From assembly GCA_002340985.1 (NCBI GenBank), contig DDNC01000009.1, forward strand, positions 192,020 through 220,808: a stretch of DNA of 28,789 nt, given 5' to 3'. This document shows positions 8,801 to 15,639 of this stretch, in pieces (position 1 is the stretch's first letter; every line of letters starts with the position of its first letter). Source of the DNA: Firmicutes bacterium UBA2530 (GTDB lineage Bacteria; Bacillota; Clostridia; Tissierellales; Sedimentibacteraceae). Made by a program: the position numbers and the translations under genes. The notes beneath the pieces are model-generated. The model searched no databases. It had not been told where the DNA came from and worked only from the letters and a program-made list of their open reading frames with translations.

Positions 8801-9040
8801 CGCAAGAGCATCATAATCCCCAAGGTCTATAACTTTTACGCCATCCTCCAACGTACCTTCTGCAATCCCAAGCACATCGCCTGTTACAGGTAATGCAAAA
8901 TTATTAGTGACGGTAGTTCCAACCTCACCCAAAGAAGCCGCGTAATTATTTACTTCGGAGAACGCCACACTCGGCATCATGGTAATTATCATGCATACCG
9001 TAAGCACCATACTTCCTATTCGTTTCCATGTTTGTTTCAA
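2807..9040 (-). CDS. Giant exported S-layer-homology (SLH) protein, 2077 residues
   Basis: An exported cell-surface protein that should be anchored to secondary cell-wall polymer by three C-terminal SLH domains (about 1910-1965, 1967-2021 and 2023-2077). Each carries a recognisable W-A-x-x-A or W-Y-A-x-A start and a T-R-A/T-R-E motif. A Sec signal peptide occupies residues 1-28 (two basic residues, hydrophobic core, A-F-S cleavage). The body is almost all beta: an Ig-like (Big-type) stretch near 440-535, a long unassigned region at 540-1380, a region at about 1387-1610 with short repeated strand patterns that could be a beta-propeller, and two CARDB-like modules at about 1655-1870 sharing an N-L-P-x-K motif. 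A Gly/Pro/Lys linker precedes the SLH domains. The start is TTG, with an AGGGGG site 6 bases before it. It is the last gene of the cluster, 31 bases after lemA, with a strong terminator. I see no protease, glycosidase or amidase motif, so an adhesion or scaffold role is inference. Confidence 0.9.
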   Translation of the reverse strand: MKQTWKRIGSMVLTVCMIITMMPSVAFSEVNNYAASLGEVGTTVTNNFALPVTGDVLGIAEGTLEDGVKVIDLGDYDALASGTRIPITINRPNGSEAKYPVSAAVQSNNGSNDKGWIQIFDSETGIEEIDSIKFLPNETSKTLYIGEVHDSVQETRSRGTFSSYIYFEEFDRTTLDTPLIRLTTTTSTSIEASILPSVVSAAVFSIFNNKIGESKVLKVDFLGDNPSGGTQNPGFCEVTGDLTLKLIGGTTETLELKPTETVGSILKTVTFIIPPDKSNGGEWKVDSITGIKNAADGIQMYLESDKINEPYNTAFKYDNIPVFNPVIVTPDKITYKGLETITVSVPVQNYDIIKLDAEFDRYWKDEFYLSYDGGKDVNIPVSWNDTTKSIEATFALTDNLTTGAMKRAVEVRRRFGELERWWGVYGAYKIITISNTTEGFNPIKSVAVTGMPTSNIIIGKGYPLGVNIYPTNATYKGYKWTVDSGNAEITADNKLVFKDYGKAMITLKFDEEAYRKDNSLPASPAGLVKSYSFDIVDPSASKITLKLKDGYRAEEISSQQGDGPGEFYGISESEISKLSDNNAIGAYLRKMLFPKILTVSAPNEWGKIKVDGNDIENANVNDGEHTLSWENVSTTKKISFKEDDISGKVYAFKLEKGLRSAPVSIKYTNGKDKTVEKEVGSPYDLLDNLFVLIYEPEGIKGNVRISQQYENQGIFRFATATPTTMGKDPKYLNKPSVIVTRPDDGRILVHYWDIPFTYNTVMMSDYNPTVEFSNAGSTVPSTVRYCLIDKAGSIIPGTNGKASPTPDSGSFGIPLNKLYENLYMYQDLKLLVEYEYLLRGETLTQLEYYGLDTLSQSLKNGSKIGYFISLSSNLQKVIVPNPDGEMQEFKAPTSNIISINTRDGINVLLATGNRRVDFASLRITNMKRVEGTAGNPGHWEPVGTTTSDMVGIDEKANWQEFTPNRYTILRFKPTNVQITPGNVAKIDIHTFLNDGFNDVKNLCWVRMESMDDVQQIKKIEDILNAQKFFHDDQMYLKVGDAKIEKNTAAVNSEKNTTVFDSKIAKAFDKITTPLAIPSQNPFTFEVRKNGDEYVVRGYANADIMNKAGWVHLKDRWEGDNFSNLFAQTKRDVKNPYSTSDWPGIRGYIEGKATVSPNGDIRFTFHEGSINVQTYFKYVPEDLFDLDYYCKWGIAFDVLAQSRFEIVAPEGGGNPAHPLNFNLRENTYAEIKVITGHNGLNIDIGVYAVKAGLHGGIEADFREYSTYRPYAAVDKQIERNIIFWTSGDLWRSSYSRLVGIDDGMIDTEESAFKLWYTKYRSGGESYNGFYRFDENYSGGSSTASNVLAASKATYDYSNGEMLVASTNSFGDNVPAAPRKEAASTDGLNEVEIWMAYDNNSPNVDFSENWLMFELNKETEGMLYAPLSGDRIDDYFVEMDDVGNSIVAAILKSGKIEIVRISNSGDVTIIQNNLPIANRASLIYSGSTYTLACLGKDDRNFAEAGRIKLSFHEINTEGFVTGTVFSGVPENISGDFRLFRDKSNPGVSALVWSGNRKVDDEKSESVLYASRISAVSGNTAFVSAPIVAAVAEFREPSANGDVDVYVHSYDVDMNGNDLSINTVFREFVFGKSNVEVKRKEYLVGTAAEFTNEIETTSCVNDITKLTPDVKTTLDIKVKNKGFESIKSITVDIDGESTTIEGDATNQWSILPNFEAVISATFTPERNLPEKIYYTVTATFKDNSTANSTDTIDLRHTDIAAEILSSTKENDVLDIKTMISNNTPFSLSGRKISVGIYEDSFGKTPGTINVFDGGTFEEGKLSKSVLVEFELTNTKNLPQKLYLVAKVYDSSDEEIPDYDNTNNILTVNNIVIGSAGGGDKPSGGGDSKPKPETKPEAKIESKFVVPPNIPAVNFLDVLPSAWYAGAVEYVQTRGLMTGTGDGKFSPDATATRAMLWTVLYRLAGSPAQNTTSTNWYAAAQEWAKVNDISDGLNPDDSITREQLVTLLYRFAQKKGLDVSKAGDLSGFADAEDVSPWATKAIEWAVDNGIISGKGNGILDSKGTATRAEIAVILMRFIEQN

Positions 9041-9071
9041 AGTAAAACCCCCTCTTTTTTTATTAATTTAA

Positions 9072-9623
9072 TCACAAGTTTATCCTTACATCCTCGCGCT
9101 TTATGCTCTCTGCCTCGAAGAATTCCTTTGGACTGTAGCTTGCCCTGCCTGCTATTATACTGGCCGGAAAAACAGCTATTGCTTGATTAAAAGAAGATAC
9201 GTTCATGTTGTAAACACGCCTTGATGCCTGCAGATGATCCTCTGCATCCACTATGGCATCCTGAAGCTGCTTGTAGTTTTCGGAGGAGCGAAGCTCCGGG
9301 TAATTCTCCGCAACTACGTTGATTTTTTTTACAGCCTCGTCCATGAGGTAGTTTGCCTCATTTTTTTCTGCCATGCTCATGTTTGAACGCAGCTTTATGA
9401 CCTTCTCGAAAAGCTCTGTTTCATGTTTGGTGTATGCTTTTACTACGTCCATCAGCTTTGTAAGGGTGTCATAACGCTTTGTCAATGCCACATCTATACC
9501 TGAGTTAGCCTCTGTGATTTTAACAAGCAAGACTTTGAAGCGGTTCGATGTACATATTGCCCATGCTATAATAGCAATTGCAACTACAATAGTCACAATT
9601 AAGATAATTGTTACAGGTTCCAT
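9072..9623 (-). CDS. LemA family protein
   Basis: A 183-residue LemA-family protein: one N-terminal membrane helix (residues 4-25) and a long four-helix coiled body. Family landmarks visible are N-R-F-K-V-L at the membrane exit, I-D-V-A-L-x-K-R-Y-D at the start of the bundle, A-E-N-Y-P-E-L-R-S-S-E-N-Y, and the R-x-x-Y-N-x-x-V-x-x-F-N-x-A-I-A-V-F-P segment near the C-terminus. LemA proteins are membrane proteins of unclear role, often neighbours of TPM-domain or DUF3137 proteins, and the gene for a DUF3137 protein is directly upstream here (24 bases). An AGGAGG site precedes the ATG. The pairing suggests the two products work together at the membrane and may serve export or anchoring of the SLH protein encoded next. 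Confidence 0.93.
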   Translation of the reverse strand: MEPVTIILIVTIVVAIAIIAWAICTSNRFKVLLVKITEANSGIDVALTKRYDTLTKLMDVVKAYTKHETELFEKVIKLRSNMSMAEKNEANYLMDEAVKKINVVAENYPELRSSENYKQLQDAIVDAEDHLQASRRVYNMNVSSFNQAIAVFPASIIAGRASYSPKEFFEAESIKREDVRINL

Positions 9624-9647
9624 TTATTTAGTTCCTCCTCCTTGTAA

Positions 9648-10844
9648 TTAGTTTTTAAGATATAATGTATCAATAAGTTCAAGCATTGCATTGATATCAT
9701 CAGTTACTCGACGCCGCTGCTCCGCAATGGTTGTATCACCACCTGCTGCTTCAAAGGCATCGCCGCTGGCAAGTGCCACAAAAAGCTTATCCTCTCTAAA
9801 TGAGAGGTACATAGGATAGCCTAACTTGCCCGAAGCCAAGACTATTCCTTCCAAGACTTGCGGTGTCAGTATACGCAAAGCATCCATAGGGTTGGCAGCA
9901 GTAATATAAAATCTTTGATTGAATGCATCCAACTCAGTTTTAACTGTTTCTGTATCTTTTGCCTTGCTTCCTTGACGGTCGTATACAGCAACAGGTTCGT
10001 CTGATATAGCATCATAGTCGAAAACCATGAATCTACCGCAGAAAATGGTATCATACACTATCCGTGTCTTCAATTTTCCATCATCCCAATACCTTTCTTC
10101 GCGTCTTTGCTGCAAATTGATATCAGACTGTACGAAGCGATGTCCATTATATTCCGCCGCAAGATAATCGTTGCCGCTGTAAACGTCATAGTTAGGAAAA
10201 AGAGCTGCTGATTTTACAATATCCTCATTTAGCGTTTCCTTTGGCCTGAAGTCCATATTTTTAAAGACTGAATCCAACCCCTTAGTTACCACACCTTCCT
10301 TGAAGGCACTCTTGTAACGTGCTTTAACAGGCGCTTTTTTTATCCAGAAAACAGTCAGTATAACTACGGCTAAAATAATGTAGCCATACACTGCCGCCTC
10401 AATGCCATTCTCCCCGAAATTATCATACATGGAATCCAGTATGTTAGATAACAGGAAATATCCTACAATAATAAGGATAGGTATTGTCAAAATAAAAGCG
10501 AAGTCCAGAACCTGGGATTTCATACGCAGCTTCTCTAAATCCATCATTTCAGCAGAGCCTTCAGCTGCGGTCTCCTTAAAGCTTTTATACTGCTTCCTGC
10601 CGCTGAGCACTCCGCCCACTATCGCAGAAATACCCAGCATGATTGCCGCTATGGGCACGAACATCACAACAAATATAACAAGCCCAATAATTATGCCAAT
10701 AAGTCCTCCTTCAATTATGAGGAATCCAAAATTACCCCAAAAAAACAATGTCACTATAAGAGCTACTGCAGCAAAAGATATTTTCAGCCACTTCATCCAA
10801 GAATATTGGCTGTCAAAACCTAAAATTTTTTTTATAAGATTCAT
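9648..10844 (-). CDS. DUF3137 domain-containing membrane protein
   Basis: A 398-residue membrane protein with two N-terminal helices (about 20-40 and 45-78), a cytoplasmic linker, two more helices (about 110-165), and a soluble C-terminal DUF3137 domain. In that domain the Y-L-A-A-E-Y-N-G-H block, the Y-D-T-I-F-C-G-R-F-M-V-F-D-Y strand and the F-N-Q-R-F-Y-I-T-A-A-N-P-M-D-A segment are typical. The family has no known activity, but it is repeatedly found beside lemA, as here. An AAAGGGG site lies 5 bases before the ATG. The spacing to both neighbours is 17-24 bases, consistent with a single transcript. Confidence 0.88.
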   Translation of the reverse strand: MNLIKKILGFDSQYSWMKWLKISFAAVALIVTLFFWGNFGFLIIEGGLIGIIIGLVIFVVMFVPIAAIMLGISAIVGGVLSGRKQYKSFKETAAEGSAEMMDLEKLRMKSQVLDFAFILTIPILIIVGYFLLSNILDSMYDNFGENGIEAAVYGYIILAVVILTVFWIKKAPVKARYKSAFKEGVVTKGLDSVFKNMDFRPKETLNEDIVKSAALFPNYDVYSGNDYLAAEYNGHRFVQSDINLQQRREERYWDDGKLKTRIVYDTIFCGRFMVFDYDAISDEPVAVYDRQGSKAKDTETVKTELDAFNQRFYITAANPMDALRILTPQVLEGIVLASGKLGYPMYLSFREDKLFVALASGDAFEAAGGDTTIAEQRRRVTDDINAMLELIDTLYLKN

Positions 10845-10861
10845 TTACATACCCCTTTGTG

Positions 10862-11926
10862 TCAAGGATACAAGCGGAAGAAAACAGTATCGTCATCCTG
10901 TATCAGGATGCGCTTGTTGTAGATTTTAAACTCCACCGGATCATATCCATCAAAGTTCAAGGTCAGCACGTTGTCTTCAACCTTATATATACCCGTCTCC
11001 CTGTCACCGTCATCATTTCCAACTTCAACACTGCCATCTGCTCGGAGAGATATACCTTCTGCCTCGCCATCTGCATCTCTATAGTAAGGCCAGTTCATAA
11101 CAAGCTCCTCCCCCTCGCTGTCTTCGATTCTGTAGGTATTACCTTGTTCGTCTTCAAGTGTGCATAAGTCCAGAACCGTCAGCAACTGAACCGGCGGGTC
11201 CAAGGCATTGTCTTCGTCTTTTTCTATTATGATAGTCTTTTCATTAATATCGTATTCGTAGCTGCCAATCCCTTTATCATCTACAAATACAATATTTCCT
11301 TCAAAGAAATGCAGTAACAAGCTTTTGTCTTCATTCAGAAAGTTTATGTCTTTATTGTCCTCAAGCATGGCAATATCCCAATCAAAGTCCTCGCTGTCCC
11401 TATCAGCAGCGGTAGATGTGTATTCAGAATCAGAATCAGCCGTGCCGGTATCAGCCAATTCTTCGCATGGTTCATAGATTCCCTCGTTAGCCTCACTTCC
11501 GCTATTGTAAATCGTTACAATGTAACTCCCGCGGTCTTCGTTCCAAGACACGCCAAAGCAGGAGATATCAGAGCCCTCGCCGTGGGGATTAAATTCTCCG
11601 AATTCAAACGGATTACTGGACTCGCCATCCACTGTTTCACACCAAACCTTCCACTCACCGCTTTTCGCCTGCTTTTCAGGTACGGAAAATGTGATAGCTC
11701 TCGCTTCTCCCGGTGTCAGCGGACTATCCAATAGCTTTATTGGACTTTCCAATGAACCGTCTACAACATCCAAGTTAATGGAATTGACAGTTACATCAGA
11801 TTGATTAGCTACAAGCATATTTTTACTCAGGTTCACCCTCTTTTCTCCGCAGGCGGCAAGCCCCATCAGCATAACAACAGCACATACAATTGACACTATT
11901 TTTTTTAATATTTTTCCTTTTTTCAT
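10862..11926 (-). CDS. Acidic lipoprotein of unknown function, 354 residues
   Basis: A lipoprotein signal (three Lys, hydrophobic core, lipobox L-A-A-C with Cys26) marks it as exported and lipid-anchored. After the signal, residues 30-130 form a beta-rich module with conserved-looking Trp and Gly. A low-complexity Ser/Thr/Asp/Glu linker follows at about 140-165. The C-terminal part (170-354) repeats short strands of the kind F-x-x-D-x-S-L-x-x-x-F, ending Y-K-V-E-D-N-V-L-T-L-N-F, which resembles small lipocalin-like domains seen in clostridial lipoproteins. I do not recognise a named family. GGAGG precedes the ATG. It lies between a small membrane protein gene and the DUF3137 gene in the envelope cluster. 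Confidence 0.8.
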   Translation of the reverse strand: MKKGKILKKIVSIVCAVVMLMGLAACGEKRVNLSKNMLVANQSDVTVNSINLDVVDGSLESPIKLLDSPLTPGEARAITFSVPEKQAKSGEWKVWCETVDGESSNPFEFGEFNPHGEGSDISCFGVSWNEDRGSYIVTIYNSGSEANEGIYEPCEELADTGTADSDSEYTSTAADRDSEDFDWDIAMLEDNKDINFLNEDKSLLLHFFEGNIVFVDDKGIGSYEYDINEKTIIIEKDEDNALDPPVQLLTVLDLCTLEDEQGNTYRIEDSEGEELVMNWPYYRDADGEAEGISLRADGSVEVGNDDGDRETGIYKVEDNVLTLNFDGYDPVEFKIYNKRILIQDDDTVFFRLYP

Positions 11927-11936
11927 TTCGTCCTCC

Positions 11937-12122
11937 CTAATTTATATGGCCTAATAAAAGCAAGGCGGAAGCAATATATAAAATACATAATACGCAAAGC
12001 AATAGAAGTATGATGCCTGAAAACTTCCAAACTTGCTTTGCTGTCTTCATTCCACCGCGAAGTAATACGACTCCGCAGACTAAAAAAATTACTGATAAAA
12101 CAGCCACACTCCCTACAGGCAT
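11937..12122 (-). CDS. Very small membrane protein, 61 residues
   Basis: Two hydrophobic helices (about residues 4-22 and 32-57) with a basic connecting loop (R-G-G-M-K-T-A-K) form a hairpin in the membrane. The protein is not recognised. An AGGAGG site 5 bases before the ATG and gaps of 10-13 bases to both neighbours support a real, co-transcribed gene despite its size. Confidence 0.7.
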   Translation of the reverse strand: MPVGSVAVLSVIFLVCGVVLLRGGMKTAKQVWKFSGIILLLLCVLCILYIASALLLLGHIN

Positions 12123-12135
12123 AGAAACCTCCTGT

Positions 12136-12534
12136 CTAAAATTCCTTTTCGGAGTCTTGTTTTTGAGATACTATTATAGATAAAAGTGATGACGAAATAC
12201 CCACCATCAGTGTAATTAGACCCATCTCTGCCAAGTCCATCGCAAAAAATGGTGCACTCCCTATTACTCCAAGCACGGTGACGAAAATGGGTAATAATTT
12301 CCCTACCGCTTTTCTTTTTAATCCCCTTATGCCTACTGCAAGCGCAAGCGCTGCTCCCAAAAATCCCAATGCAACAATGCATATATACAAACTTGGAAAT
12401 GAACGCTCATAACCCGGAGCCGGACTTCCTCCAAACAAAAATGCAAAAATAACAACAAAAAACCAAATCACCAATGCAACCATACTAATTACGATACATA
12501 GAATTGCAGGTGTACCAGTAGATTTTTTCCGCAT
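12136..12534 (-). CDS. Four-helix membrane protein of unknown function
   Basis: A 132-residue integral membrane protein with four hydrophobic segments (about 10-35, 48-70, 78-93 and 98-122 from the chosen start) and a short charged tail. The K-G-x-x-G-x-L-L-P-like segment resembles DUF4190-type small membrane proteins, but I would not assign a family. The frame is open to a TTG at 12555, but AAAGGAGAT lies 6 bases before the ATG at 12534, which makes that the likely start and leaves 13 bases to the upstream lipoprotein stop. Confidence 0.75.
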   Translation of the reverse strand: MRKKSTGTPAILCIVISMVALVIWFFVVIFAFLFGGSPAPGYERSFPSLYICIVALGFLGAALALAVGIRGLKRKAVGKLLPIFVTVLGVIGSAPFFAMDLAEMGLITLMVGISSSLLSIIVSQKQDSEKEF

Positions 12535-12547
12535 ATTAGCATCTCCT

Positions 12548-13756
12548 TTACTCAATTTTTGTATATGTCCCTCTCATATGTGCCCATTCCGAGCTTTCTG
12601 AAGTAGTAATGTCAATAGCGCTGAAATCATCATATAAATAGAAGCCCATTCCGCCAAAATCGTCACAAATTGCCAAATGCTCATCCTCTTCACTGACAAT
12701 TGCACTTCCGGCTAAAACTTGACTGCCATTTCGCAATAAATAAATCACAAACTTAAAATCCATTCCTTCAGGTGTTACGGAAAACTCGTTTATTTCAACC
12801 GAAAAACCTAACTCATCGCTTTTGTATACCCCCCACCACTCAGGCTGATTTGTATCTCCGGGGTCACCTGGACCGGGGTCTTGATATACCTGCGTCCAAT
12901 CCGAGCCATCCACTGTATCTGCACAATATACACCACCACTGTCGGTAACCGCATATTTTCGTAATTCTTTGAATTTTTTTCCATCGGCAGATTTTTCCCC
13001 TGCTATGATGATAATGGCATGTTCACCTTTAACCGTATCCTCGCCTCCTCCAACCAGCGCCAGCGTATCTCGGTCTTCTTCGTTCATTGATTGCCGCACT
13101 AATTCCATAGCATCTACATCGTTCATCGGTATCAAGTCACCCCTGCCATCTTCCGAATAATCTTCGTCGTCTCCCAAATCACCCTTACCGTTCGCATGCC
13201 CAAAGTAAAACGCACTACCCATATACTGCTGCTCCGCCGGAAATGTATTCACGGGGTATAGTTCTTCAAATGTCAAATAGTAGCCACCATCCATGGTATA
13301 ATAGAAGTTTTCCTTATTTAAATTTTGGGTCAGTGTCAGCCAAAGGCTATCCATCATGAACCAGCGCATGGAATCTGCATCTGAAAAATGAAATTCTTCC
13401 TTTTGCTGACGATCTCCAAGGTTTGCAACCAATGTAGAGTCCTTCGCCCAATCAATGGTAAGCCCATCGTCAACATCTTTAGCTGCAATTTTAAAATCTA
13501 ACCCAGTTAGCTTTGAAAGCCCATCTGCAAGTACCTCTGCTGTAAGCTCACCGGAATATTCAAATGGATGCTCCTTGATTTCCGGCTCTACACTACCGGT
13601 TGTCATGTTTGTATAAAGTACTGCCTCTTTTACACCTTTTTGTGATATAGTATCCGTATTGCCATCCGAAGTATTTGTTTGATTGTCTACAGCCTTGTTA
13701 CATCCGAATAAAAGTACACAAAAAGATAAAAATAATATGAATATTTTCTTTTTCAT
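12548..13756 (-). CDS. Lipoprotein of unknown function, 402 residues
   Basis: The N-terminus has three Lys, a hydrophobic core and a lipobox ending L-F-G-C (Cys19), so the protein is exported and lipid-anchored. A Thr/Asn/Ser-rich spacer follows (about 22-45). The middle part (about 60-200) has an S-G-E-L-T-A-E-x-L-A-D-G-L-S-K-L-T-G-L segment reminiscent of the GerMN or sporulation-lipoprotein beta-alpha fold, then a domain with F-Y-F-G-H. The C-terminal 100 residues (from E-W-W-G-V-Y-K-S) form a beta-rich domain comparable to the end of the other lipoprotein in this cluster. No enzyme motif was seen. The frame is open 8 codons further, but GGAGG before the ATG at 13756 fixes the start. Confidence 0.8.
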   Translation of the reverse strand: MKKKIFILFLSFCVLLFGCNKAVDNQTNTSDGNTDTISQKGVKEAVLYTNMTTGSVEPEIKEHPFEYSGELTAEVLADGLSKLTGLDFKIAAKDVDDGLTIDWAKDSTLVANLGDRQQKEEFHFSDADSMRWFMMDSLWLTLTQNLNKENFYYTMDGGYYLTFEELYPVNTFPAEQQYMGSAFYFGHANGKGDLGDDEDYSEDGRGDLIPMNDVDAMELVRQSMNEEDRDTLALVGGGEDTVKGEHAIIIIAGEKSADGKKFKELRKYAVTDSGGVYCADTVDGSDWTQVYQDPGPGDPGDTNQPEWWGVYKSDELGFSVEINEFSVTPEGMDFKFVIYLLRNGSQVLAGSAIVSEEDEHLAICDDFGGMGFYLYDDFSAIDITTSESSEWAHMRGTYTKIE

Positions 13757-13820
13757 TAAATTGTTTCCTCCATTAACCAATCTATTATCTCGGAATCTTC
13801 AGCCATTGAGAAACTATCAA

Positions 13821-14270
13821 TTAACTTACAACTAAGGAGCCATTGGGTAAAAGCATCGCAACAATCCCCATTATGAACACAATTGCACCAAAAATCATAA
13901 AGTAGATGCCAAACCGGCTCCCTGTTTTATCTTCTGTCACGTAATATTGCTCCGGATTTTGAGGATCATACATAACTGTTACACTCTGCCCCTCTGTAAA
14001 TTCGGGTCGACCGCTCCCTGCTGCAGCAGTTTTTTCAATTTTCCTGCCACCTACCTCATAATTGAAAACGGGATGGTAGGTTACACTTTTTCGTTCTCTT
14101 GTATTTCCATCATCGTCCTTTTCGGAATAGGTCCTCTCCTGCCTGTCAAGCCGGATAACCATGCCTTCTGTCCGCATCGTACAAGAACTCTCCAATTTTT
14201 TTTGCCTCCTGTGGAAAAAAAGACCCACTGAAATAAGGCCTATTCCTGCTGCCAAAATAATTATAAACAT
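13821..14270 (-). CDS. DUF3592 domain-containing membrane protein
   Basis: A 149-residue protein with the DUF3592 layout: one N-terminal helix (2-20), an extracytoplasmic or cytoplasmic beta domain (about 35-110), and a C-terminal helix (122-142). Family landmarks are the E-G-M-V-I-R-L strand, Y-H-P-V-F-N-Y-E-V-G-G, the E-F-T-E-G-Q-S-V-T-V-M-Y-D-P-Q-N-P segment and the final membrane helix. The function of the family is not known. AGGAGG lies 6 bases before the ATG and it begins 16 bases after the stalk-domain gene. Confidence 0.88.
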   Translation of the reverse strand: MFIIILAAGIGLISVGLFFHRRQKKLESSCTMRTEGMVIRLDRQERTYSEKDDDGNTRERKSVTYHPVFNYEVGGRKIEKTAAAGSGRPEFTEGQSVTVMYDPQNPEQYYVTEDKTGSRFGIYFMIFGAIVFIMGIVAMLLPNGSLVVS

Positions 14271-14286
14271 ACTCTACCTCCTAAAA

Positions 14287-15189
14287 TTATCCCTCTGCTT
14301 GAGTGATGCTTATGGTCTTGGTATCCGCATCCCAGCTTACCGTACAGCCTAATGATTCTGCAATGAAGCGCACAGGAACCATGATTCTGCCATTTATTAT
14401 TTTTGCAGGGACATCAAGTATACGGTCATCCATAATCGAGTTGGCGCCGGTGCCTACAGCAACTTTGGCAACATTGGAACCTTCTTTCATTGATATAACC
14501 AAGGCCTCTGTATAGTAACTGTGCACATCCATGGTTTTAGTTTCAGAATCCCATGCCACGAGATACCCCAATGCTTCTACAATTGCCCGTGCCGGCGCTA
14601 ATGTCCTGCCGTTTTCGATAACAGGCGAGCTATCTGTTTTAATCTCTGTTCCGTTGACCTTTAGTGTTATGGGCAATGCTGCTTTCTTTGCTTCCTCTGC
14701 AGCCTTCCTTGCCTTTTCCCGCTCACCTGACATATCATGAATCTCCCAATCCTGCTTCAATAATCTCATTTGCTCATCATACGGGAGACTTTCGTACCAT
14801 TTCCAGTATTCATCTTGTTCAGCCGCCCAATCATCCCATTCTTTCATCAGCTCAGCTTGTTGTTTTTCTAACGCCTTCTTGAATTGTTCGTCTCGGTCAG
14901 CCTGTTCTTTCTCCCATTCCTCTTCCTCTCCTTCGCTTTCTTCCAACATCTTCTTATATTCTTCGTCTTCCTGAGCTTTTTGTCTACGCAGCTCTTCCTC
15001 ATATTCTTTCAATCTTTCGTATTCCTGCTCTCTTTGTTGATCCAATTTTTTTTGGAATTCTGCCCACAGCTCCTCTGCACTTTTTCCGTCATAGTCATCA
15101 GCAAAAGCAGGAACTTGTATAACGGTGATGCACATTAACAACATCAAGGCTGCACCAATACCTCTAAAAAATTTTTTACTAATTTTCAT
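14287..15189 (-). CDS. Secreted coiled-coil protein with copper-amine-oxidase-N-like stalk domain
   Basis: A 300-residue exported protein. The signal peptide ends A-F-A (about residue 30). Residues 35-170 are extremely rich in Glu, Lys and Gln with heptad-like spacing (many E-E-E-L-R and E-E-W-E-K stretches), a predicted long coiled coil. Residues 175-300 match the copper amine oxidase N-terminal-like domain found on many clostridial surface proteins, with two related halves: L-K-V-N-G...R-T-L-A-P-A-R-A-I-V-E-A-L-G and R-I-M-V-P-V-R-F-I-A-E-S-L-G-C-T-V-S-W-D. No oxidase catalytic domain is present, so this is a structural or wall-associated module. The start at 15189 has AAAGGA 8 bases upstream. 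The ATG three codons earlier touches the ribosome binding site. Confidence 0.88.
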   Translation of the reverse strand: MKISKKFFRGIGAALMLLMCITVIQVPAFADDYDGKSAEELWAEFQKKLDQQREQEYERLKEYEEELRRQKAQEDEEYKKMLEESEGEEEEWEKEQADRDEQFKKALEKQQAELMKEWDDWAAEQDEYWKWYESLPYDEQMRLLKQDWEIHDMSGEREKARKAAEEAKKAALPITLKVNGTEIKTDSSPVIENGRTLAPARAIVEALGYLVAWDSETKTMDVHSYYTEALVISMKEGSNVAKVAVGTGANSIMDDRILDVPAKIINGRIMVPVRFIAESLGCTVSWDADTKTISITQAEG

Positions 15190-15217
15190 AACAACCATCC
15201 TTTCTTTTTGTACCTAA

Positions 15218-15610
15218 TTAATTTTGCTTAACCGTCACTGTACGTGCGATAACCATATAATCGTTCGTTTTGCCGTAATTGACGTAGAGTTTCGCCCCAT
15301 GTGATTTAAGCTCCTCTAATAACCGCTTTTCACCCTTGTGAGAATAGAGAAAACGATACAATGATTTGTGAAAACGCGGTTCAAGCAGCTCCTTCACATC
15401 CATCTCCTCAGCCATGCTGATGTACAATCCCTTGTCATTTGGCGTAAATTCGGAATAGTATACACCCTCATAGCGAACAGTCTGCTGATATCTGTCCATG
15501 TACAAAAACAACAATTCCATTTCTTCGCGGGCTACATCAAGCCACATATCCTTCAGCGTTACTGTTCCATAGATAAAATTATGGTTAGATAGCAGGACTA
15601 TTTTGATCAC
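15218..15610 (-). CDS. Unknown protein, first gene of the envelope cluster
   Basis: A 130-residue cytoplasmic protein with no signal peptide or membrane helix and no family I recognise. It begins with a hydrophobic strand (K-I-V-L-L-S-N-H-N-F) and has a long helix M-W-L-D-V-A-R-E-E-M-E-L-L-F-L-Y-M, then a basic middle (R-F-H-K-S-L-Y-R-F-L-Y). The start is uncertain. The GTG at 15610 lies inside AAAGAGGTGATC, a near-perfect 16S complement, so it is too close to its own ribosome binding site. The codon at optimal spacing is ATA (codon 4). An ATG 11 bases upstream of the GTG, in another frame, opens a 12-codon reading frame across the same site. It is 28 bases ahead of the stalk-domain gene. Confidence 0.6.
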   Translation of the reverse strand: MIKIVLLSNHNFIYGTVTLKDMWLDVAREEMELLFLYMDRYQQTVRYEGVYYSEFTPNDKGLYISMAEEMDVKELLEPRFHKSLYRFLYSHKGEKRLLEELKSHGAKLYVNYGKTNDYMVIARTVTVKQN

Positions 15611-15639
15611 CTCTTTTACTCATTTCGAAAATCTGTTTC

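Noticed and set aside
12113..12382. 89-codon minus-strand frame inside the four-helix membrane protein gene
   Set aside because: Wrong frame, Cys- and Arg-rich composition, and both neighbouring genes have good start signals.
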